DNA from: CAIQJJ01 sp049325275
GTDB taxonomy: Bacteria > Chloroflexota > Anaerolineae > Anaerolineales > UBA4823
Direction: 5' to 3'
Assembly: GCA_049325275.1 (NCBI GenBank)
Contig: JBMOLU010000001.1
Span: 496,001 to 560,000 of the forward strand
Length of the DNA: 64,000 nucleotides
In this document: positions 59,153 through 64,000 of the stretch, piece after piece
Position numbering within the stretch: position 1 is the stretch's first letter
Layout of the letters: each line of letters begins with the position of its first letter
Notes under the pieces: generated by a model
What the model saw: the letters and a program-made list of their open reading frames with translations, nothing else
What the model was told of the DNA's origin: nothing
Databases searched by the model: none
Program-made: the position numbers and the translations under genes

Positions 59153-61107
59153 GTGTAGTCGTCATCCTGGGGGGATTGATTCTCGCGCGGCCGACGCATG
59201 TCAGCCCTTTCAACCCCTGGTTTTTGGTTTTGTTTGCCGGCGCGGCTGCTGTGTTCGTCTTTGCACGGTTTTACCGGTGGCCAGTTCACCGCAGCAGGTT
59301 TCTGCTTCGACAACCGTTGTCACTCCCATCCACGTGGGGTTGGATCGCCGCGGGGTTGATCTTTTCGAGCATGGCCGTGGGCGCCATGCTATGGTTCGAA
59401 AAGAACAATTACGTCAGCTATCTTTCGGTGATCATCATCTGGCTTACCGGAACGGCTTGCTGCCTGAGCGCATTTCTCGGCAGCATCTGCCTTCCGGCCA
59501 GCTGGCGTTCCTGGTTCAAGGCTCATGCCGGCGCGTGGCTGGGTGTAGGCGGCGTGATGCTGCTGGCTTTCCTGCTGCGTTTCTACGAGCTGGGCAATAC
59601 CCCGCGGGTAATCAACGGCGACGAAGGCTGGGTCGGCATGACAGCGCTGGCGACGGTTCACCATCCGTATGCCAATCCTTTCGCGCTCTGGGAAAATTTC
59701 GGCACGATCTACTTGCAAATCATGAACGCCCTGTTCAACATGTTGGGGGCCACACCGTTCAGCCTGCGTCTATTGCCGGCCATCGGCGGCGTGATGGCGA
59801 TCCCGGCCACCTATCTTTTGGGGCGCCAGGTCGCCAACCACCGCATCGGTTTGCTGGCCGCCGCTTTGTTAGCCGTCTTGCACAGCCACATCCATTTCAG
59901 CCGCACGGTGGCCGTCATGTACATCCAGGACACGTGGTTGATACCGCTCGAACTCTACCTTTTGTTGAGCGGGGTGCAGAAACGGCGCCCGTGGCGCGTG
60001 GCGCTGGCAGGCATCGTGCTGGGTTTTCACTTCCACGTCTATTTGACGGCGCAGTTGATGACCGGCGTGATCTTCATCTACTGGCTGCTCCTATTGCTCA
60101 CGCAGCGCGGCCAGCGTAAACCGATCCTCAAACTATCGCTGGTCTTTAGCGTCAGCCTGGCAACGGTGATCCTGCCTCACATGGTGTATGCGCTCCAGCA
60201 CCGGGGCGCATACCTGGAACGACTCAGCAAAGAAGGCACCTTCAACTCCGGCTGGCTTGCCAGTGAAGTCATCATCCGAGGAGAAAGCCCCGTTCGTATT
60301 CTCTCCGAGCGTGTCCTGCACGTCTTTCTGTCGTTGTTTCATTACCCGGCCTCGGACTTCTACGGCACGCCCATGCCCATGCTCGCCCTATTCGTCGCAA
60401 CCCTGCTCATTCTGGGGCTGGGCATCGCGCTGTGGAAAACGCGCGCTTTGGGCTATCTCTTGCTCAACGGCTATTTTTGGGGTGTGATCGTGAGCGTCGG
60501 AATCCTGGCGGTCCCACCTTCTGCGGACACCTACCGCATCCTGGCCGCTTTTCCGGCGGTGACGATCCTGGCCGCCACGGCGCTGGATCATTTGCTGGGA
60601 ACACTTGGCCTGGGATGGGAGCAGAACCGCAAGGGCTTTGTTGGGGCAAGCGGGCTTTTCCTGGCCGGCGTCGCACTTCTCAACCTGTGGATCTACTTTT
60701 TCGATTTCGCCGGTCACTGCCGCTACGCGGATGATATTTCGGGGCGCTTCGCCTCTTACCTGGGCAATTACCTGCGTACGCTGCCCCGCGAGCAGAAAGT
60801 GTACATTTTGAGCGACGACATCTTCGTCCTGGGCGCCTATCGCTCGGTAGATTTTTTAAGCGGGAGCAAGCCTGTCATCGACTTCCCCGACCCGATCAGC
60901 CAGCTGGCGCTGGTGCCCGGTGAGATGGTCATTGCCAACCCGAATCGCATCCAGGAGTTATGGGATTGGGTGCACGAACATCCCGGCGGCGAACTGCACA
61001 TGGAATACGACTGCCGCCAGGAGATTTTGCTCTCTTACCGGCTCCCATTTTCCGAGGGCTGGCAAATTCTCCCCTCGGATAGAGACTCTCTCGACGCGCA
61101 GCCATGA
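59128..61107 (+). CDS. GT39-type (ArnT/PMT-like) membrane glycosyltransferase
   Basis: 659 residues from ATG 59128 (GGAG 8 nt upstream). Twelve or so membrane helices. The first large loop has the family acid pair in N-G-D-E-G-W (about residue 165), where GT-C enzymes bind lipid-phosphate sugar. L-L-P-A-I-G-G-V and A-R-T-V-A-type R-T-V-A-V-M-Y follow. The C-terminal 130 residues are an extracytoplasmic domain (Y-I-L-S-D-D-I-F-V-L-G-A). Family members transfer sugar from polyprenyl phosphate to protein or lipid on the outer side. It heads a plus-strand glycan cluster with 4-nt overlaps. Confidence 0.85.
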   Translation: MRAFASFLSVVVILGGLILARPTHVSPFNPWFLVLFAGAAAVFVFARFYRWPVHRSRFLLRQPLSLPSTWGWIAAGLIFSSMAVGAMLWFEKNNYVSYLSVIIIWLTGTACCLSAFLGSICLPASWRSWFKAHAGAWLGVGGVMLLAFLLRFYELGNTPRVINGDEGWVGMTALATVHHPYANPFALWENFGTIYLQIMNALFNMLGATPFSLRLLPAIGGVMAIPATYLLGRQVANHRIGLLAAALLAVLHSHIHFSRTVAVMYIQDTWLIPLELYLLLSGVQKRRPWRVALAGIVLGFHFHVYLTAQLMTGVIFIYWLLLLLTQRGQRKPILKLSLVFSVSLATVILPHMVYALQHRGAYLERLSKEGTFNSGWLASEVIIRGESPVRILSERVLHVFLSLFHYPASDFYGTPMPMLALFVATLLILGLGIALWKTRALGYLLLNGYFWGVIVSVGILAVPPSADTYRILAAFPAVTILAATALDHLLGTLGLGWEQNRKGFVGASGLFLAGVALLNLWIYFFDFAGHCRYADDISGRFASYLGNYLRTLPREQKVYILSDDIFVLGAYRSVDFLSGSKPVIDFPDPISQLALVPGEMVIANPNRIQELWDWVHEHPGGELHMEYDCRQEILLSYRLPFSEGWQILPSDRDSLDAQP

Positions 61108-61877
61108 ACCCTGAAGAATACGCCATCATGTACCATGTCGAAGACCGGCACTGGTGGTATCAAGGTATGGAACAAATCTCACGCCGTTTGCTCGAGGCCT
61201 GCTGCGCCCGCTCACGCCCGTGGCGCATCCTGGATGCCGGCTGCGGTACCGGCGCGGCCAGCGCGGGCTTTTTGGCCGATTATGGGCGCGTGACCGCTTT
61301 CGACCTGATGGCCGAGGCGCTGCGCTTTTGCCGCCAACGCCGGTTGGAACGGCTGGCGCAGGCTTCAGTCACGGCGCTTCCTTTTGCGGGCCAGTCGTTC
61401 GACCTGGTGGCCAGCTTCGACGTCTTGTGCGAGCGCTCGATTTCCGACGACCGCCTGCCGTTGAACGAATTCTGGCGCGTGCTGCGGCCTGGCGGGCTGC
61501 TGCTGCTGCGCCTGCCGGCGCTGGACTGGCTGCGCGGCGAACACGATGAAGCCGTGCACATTGCCCGGCGCTACACCCGGCAGCAGTTGCACAACCGTTT
61601 GCAGGATGCCGGCTTTGCCGTCGGACGCCTGGCCTATGCCAATACTTTTCTGCTGCCGTTCGTGCTATCGAAGCGTTGGGCCGATCGCCTGCTGGCCGTC
61701 CTACGCCCGGCTAGCAGGCCGGTATCTGACCTGACCTTGCCCACCGGCCCGCTCAACCCGGTCTTGCGCGCCATCCTGGCAGCCGAGGCGCGCTGGGTGG
61801 TGCGCGGCAGCCTGCCGTTGGGGGTCAGCGTGTTTGCCGTTGCCCAAAAAGCACAGGCGAAGGAGAGACCGGCGTGA
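61104..61877 (+). CDS. Class I SAM-dependent methyltransferase
   Basis: 257 residues. R-H-W-W-Y near residue 15 is typical of sugar/lipid-linked methyltransferases in glycan clusters. SAM motif I I-L-D-A-G-C-G-T-G near 43; F-D-L-V-A-S-F-D-V; W-R-V-L-R-P-G-G-L-L-L. Starts 4 nt before the stop of the GT39 gene and ends overlapping the GT2 gene. Substrate unknown; possibly a cap on the glycan or its carrier lipid. Confidence 0.85.
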   Translation: MNPEEYAIMYHVEDRHWWYQGMEQISRRLLEACCARSRPWRILDAGCGTGAASAGFLADYGRVTAFDLMAEALRFCRQRRLERLAQASVTALPFAGQSFDLVASFDVLCERSISDDRLPLNEFWRVLRPGGLLLLRLPALDWLRGEHDEAVHIARRYTRQQLHNRLQDAGFAVGRLAYANTFLLPFVLSKRWADRLLAVLRPASRPVSDLTLPTGPLNPVLRAILAAEARWVVRGSLPLGVSVFAVAQKAQAKERPA

Positions 61878-62587
61878 CGGCAACAAAATTATCTGGCCTG
61901 AGCGTTTTCTTCCCCGCCTACAACGACGGCGGCACCATTCCCAGCATGGTGCTGGCGGCGCAGATCGCAGCCCGCGCGCTCACACCCAATTACGAGATCA
62001 TCGTCGTCAACGATGGCAGCCAGGACTACACGCCCCAGGTTTTACACGAACTGCAAGGTCTGGTGCCCGACTTGCGGGTGATCACGCACCCCAAGAACCG
62101 CGGCTACGGAGCAGCCCTGCGCACCGGTTTTGCCGCCGCCACCAAGGAATGGATTTTCTACACCGACGGCGACGCCCAGTACAATCCACTGCAATTGTCG
62201 CGCCTGGTGGATGCTTGGCACACGGATGTAGATGTGGTCAACGGGTACAAAACGGCCCGCCACGACCCCTTGATCCGGATCGTGCTGGGAGAAATCTACA
62301 ACCGCCTGGTCAAACTGGCCTTTGGCATCCGCCTGAAAGATGTAGACTGCGACTTCCGCCTGATGCGGCGCAGCATTTTCGATACCCTGCAACTCGAAAG
62401 CGACACGGGATCGATTTGCGTGGAGATGATCAAAAAAATGCAGGACGCCGGGTTTATCTTTGCCGAAGCGCCGGTAGACCACGCATATCGGCAGTACGGC
62501 ATCTCGCAGTTTTTCAACTGGCGGCGCCTGCTACGTACAGGCCGTCATTTGCTGGTGCTGTGGTATCGCCTGGTTCTCAAAAGATAA
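61874..62587 (+). CDS. GT2 family glycosyltransferase (polyprenyl-phosphate sugar synthase-like)
   Basis: 237 residues from GTG 61874, overlapping the previous stop as GTGA. GT-A motifs: S-V-F-F-P-A-Y-N-D-G-G, I-I-V-V-N-D-G-S-Q-D, F-Y-T-D-G-D-A-Q-Y (the D-x-D metal site) and D-V-D-C-D-F-R-L. It resembles DPM1/ArnC enzymes that charge polyprenyl phosphate with a sugar. That is exactly the donor a GT39 enzyme needs, and the GT39 gene is two places upstream. No C-terminal membrane helices, though the tail is basic and hydrophobic. Confidence 0.9.
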   Translation: MTATKLSGLSVFFPAYNDGGTIPSMVLAAQIAARALTPNYEIIVVNDGSQDYTPQVLHELQGLVPDLRVITHPKNRGYGAALRTGFAAATKEWIFYTDGDAQYNPLQLSRLVDAWHTDVDVVNGYKTARHDPLIRIVLGEIYNRLVKLAFGIRLKDVDCDFRLMRRSIFDTLQLESDTGSICVEMIKKMQDAGFIFAEAPVDHAYRQYGISQFFNWRRLLRTGRHLLVLWYRLVLKR

Positions 62588-62602
62588 GTCCGAAAACACG
62601 TC

Positions 62603-63619
62603 ATGGATCGAAAACGACACTTTGAACGAAAGCGCGTCTTAATTACCGGCGGGCTTGGTTTTATCGGCAGCCACCTGGCGCGGCGCCTCGCCGAATGGGG
62701 AGCACACGTGCTGATCGTCGACGCCATGCTGCCCAACACGGGGGGCAACTGGTTCAACCTGGAAGGCATTCGCAGCGACGTCCAGGTACAGATCGCCGAT
62801 TTACGGGAGCATTCGGTGGTCAACGAGATGGTAGGTGGGCAAGATTTTCTCTTCAACCTGGCCGGGCAAACGAGCCATGTCGAAAGTATGCTGGCCCCGG
62901 AAACCGATCTCGCCATCAACGCCGGCATCCAACTGGCCATCGTCGAGGCCTGCCGCAAGTTCAACCCATCGATCAAAATCGTCTACGCCAGCACACGCCA
63001 GGTTTACGGGCAAGCCCGTTCTTTGCCGGTGAATGAGGAACATCCAATCGTTCCGATGGATTTTAATGGGGTAAGCAAGCGCGCCGGCGAGATGTATCAC
63101 CTGGTCGGTCACCGCGTGTATGGATTACACGCGACCAGCCTGCGCCTGACCAACACGTATGGCCCCCATCTGCGCTGTAAAGACGCCCGCCAGACCTTCA
63201 TCGGCTGGTGGGTGCGCTGCCTGCTGGAAGGAAAGCCGATTCCCGTTTACGGCGCCGGCCGGCAACTGCGTGACCTGAACTACGTGGAGGATGTTGTAGA
63301 CGCCTTCCTCCGTATCGCCATCCATCCCCAGGCCCCCGGGCAGGCCTACAACCTGGGAGGCGAAACGCCCATCTGTCTGCTTGAACTGGCGCGCCTGATG
63401 ATCGCCGTTCACGGCGGCGGCAGTTACGAAATCATACCCTTTCCCGAGAACCGCCGCCGCATCGATATCGGCGATTATCACGGCGACTACGCAAAAATTC
63501 AGGCGGCGGTGAACTGGCAGCCGCAGATCGCTTTACGCAGCGGTCTGGAGCGTACCCTGGCTTTTTATGCGCAACACAAAGCGCACTATTGGGAAGCAAA
63601 CGATGCTGCCTTTCCTTGA
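62603..63619 (+). CDS. Extended SDR sugar epimerase/dehydratase with altered catalytic Tyr
   Basis: 338 residues. Rossmann motif I-T-G-G-L-G-F-I-G-S-H. A substrate segment N-L-A-G-Q-T-S-H-V and Y-A-S-T-R-Q-V-Y-G follow. At the Tyr-x-x-x-Lys position the sequence reads F-N-G-V-S-K, so Asn replaces the usual Tyr. L-R-L-T-N-T-Y-G-P and R-D-L-N-Y-V-E-D complete the pattern. Likely a nucleotide-sugar enzyme whose chemistry differs from classic epimerases, or a subgroup where another residue serves. Overlaps the aminotransferase gene by 17 nt. Confidence 0.82.
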   Translation: MDRKRHFERKRVLITGGLGFIGSHLARRLAEWGAHVLIVDAMLPNTGGNWFNLEGIRSDVQVQIADLREHSVVNEMVGGQDFLFNLAGQTSHVESMLAPETDLAINAGIQLAIVEACRKFNPSIKIVYASTRQVYGQARSLPVNEEHPIVPMDFNGVSKRAGEMYHLVGHRVYGLHATSLRLTNTYGPHLRCKDARQTFIGWWVRCLLEGKPIPVYGAGRQLRDLNYVEDVVDAFLRIAIHPQAPGQAYNLGGETPICLLELARLMIAVHGGGSYEIIPFPENRRRIDIGDYHGDYAKIQAAVNWQPQIALRSGLERTLAFYAQHKAHYWEANDAAFP

Positions 63620-64000
63620 TTTGCAACAGCAAACACAGCAGTTACGGGGCGAAATCGAGGCGGCCATTGCCGGCGTGCTCGACCGGGGGATGTTTATTCT
63701 AGGCGACGAGGTACGGGCTTTCGAAAATGAATTTGCCGCCGCATGTGGCGTGGGCCATGCCGCCGGCGTCGCTTCAGGCACCGACGCCCTGCAGCTCGCC
63801 CTGCGCGCCCTGGGGGTTGGCCCCGGCGACGAGGTGATTACCGTTTCGCATACCGCGGTAGCCACTGTTGCCGCAATTGAACTGGTGGGCGCCCGCCCGG
63901 TATTCGTGGACATCGATCGGCAGCGCTATACACTGGCACCCGAAGGCCTGCCGGCCGCGTATACGCCACACACCCGGGCGATTATCCCCGTCCATCTTTA
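63603..64000 (+). CDS. DegT/DnrJ/EryC1/StrS aminotransferase, 3' end cut by window edge
   Basis: The frame is open from ATG 63603 to the edge (132 codons shown). The start L-P-F-L-D-L-Q-Q-Q, then D-R-G-M-F-I-L-G-D-E-V-R-A-F-E, S-G-T-D-A-L-Q-L-A-L and V-S-H-T-A-V-A-T are the N-terminal hallmarks of PLP-dependent sugar aminotransferases. It would aminate a 3- or 4-keto sugar nucleotide, perhaps the product of the adjacent SDR. The PLP Lys lies beyond the window. Confidence 0.88.
   Translation, partial: MLPFLDLQQQTQQLRGEIEAAIAGVLDRGMFILGDEVRAFENEFAAACGVGHAAGVASGTDALQLALRALGVGPGDEVITVSHTAVATVAAIELVGARPVFVDIDRQRYTLAPEGLPAAYTPHTRAIIPVHL

Noticed and set aside
1..64000. CRISPR arrays, tRNAs, 5S/16S/23S rRNA, transposases, integrases
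   Set aside because: None could be recognised on reading both strands; weak tRNA-like hairpins did not keep a T-loop and anticodon arm together.

Overview
The window reads as a GC-rich bacterial chromosome segment, most likely from Chloroflexota (Anaerolineae-like). That placement is inference. It rests on the gene mix: a bacterial Elp3, a DUF951 protein, an ECF sigma factor with a DUF5667 partner, TadE/TadG pseudopilins, a secreted protein ending in YLPLILR, and Wzm/Wzt-type glycan export with no outer-membrane genes. No tRNA, 5S/16S/23S rRNA, CRISPR array, transposase or phage gene was seen.

Layout. (1) 1-18.5 kb, all minus strand: a 17-gene surface-polysaccharide locus, starting at a good sigma70-type promoter (18489-18517). 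In transcription order it holds a methyltransferase, a PIG-L deacetylase, an EPS-type MarR regulator with its own promoter, two nucleotide-sugar SDR enzymes (one a GDP-fucose synthase), the Wzm/Wzt exporter, a capsule-type transferase, GalE, a methyltransferase, a PseB-like dehydratase, an RmlD-like reductase, a NeuB-like nonulosonate synthase, a HIT protein, a GT4 glycosyltransferase, a polytopic membrane protein and an RCC1-repeat exported protein cut by the window edge. (2) 18.6-24.8 kb: one 2063-residue SdrD-repeat surface protein. (3) 25.2-30.3 kb: a PAS/GAF histidine kinase, an S41 lipoprotein protease and an SRPBCC-PDZ-DinB fusion. (4) 30.4-43.3 kb: housekeeping genes (sugar-phosphate isomerase, RsmI, MGDG-synthase-like transferase, DUF951, M50 protease, HD protein, TyrA-like dehydrogenase, KBL/AONS, phosphoesterase, Trm9-like methyltransferase divergent from Elp3, response regulator, formate-THF ligase). 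(5) 43.3-49.5 kb: small proteins, then ribDEBAH behind an FMN riboswitch, divergent from the SRP RNA, then a duplicated structured element. (6) 49.5-58.7 kb: TadG, TadE, a secreted beta-rich protein, a TadE-Calx-beta fusion, a DUF5667 protein and an ECF sigma factor. (7) 59.1-64 kb, plus strand: a second glycan cluster (GT39-like, methyltransferase, GT2, SDR, DegT aminotransferase cut by the edge).

The most interesting signal is in region 6. A bipartite motif, GTAAC - exactly 16 nt - CGTT(T/C)TAC, lies upstream of the ECF sigma gene, the TadE gene and the TadE-Calx-beta gene. It fits an autoregulated ECF promoter and suggests a dedicated, sigma-controlled surface pseudopilin/adhesin system.
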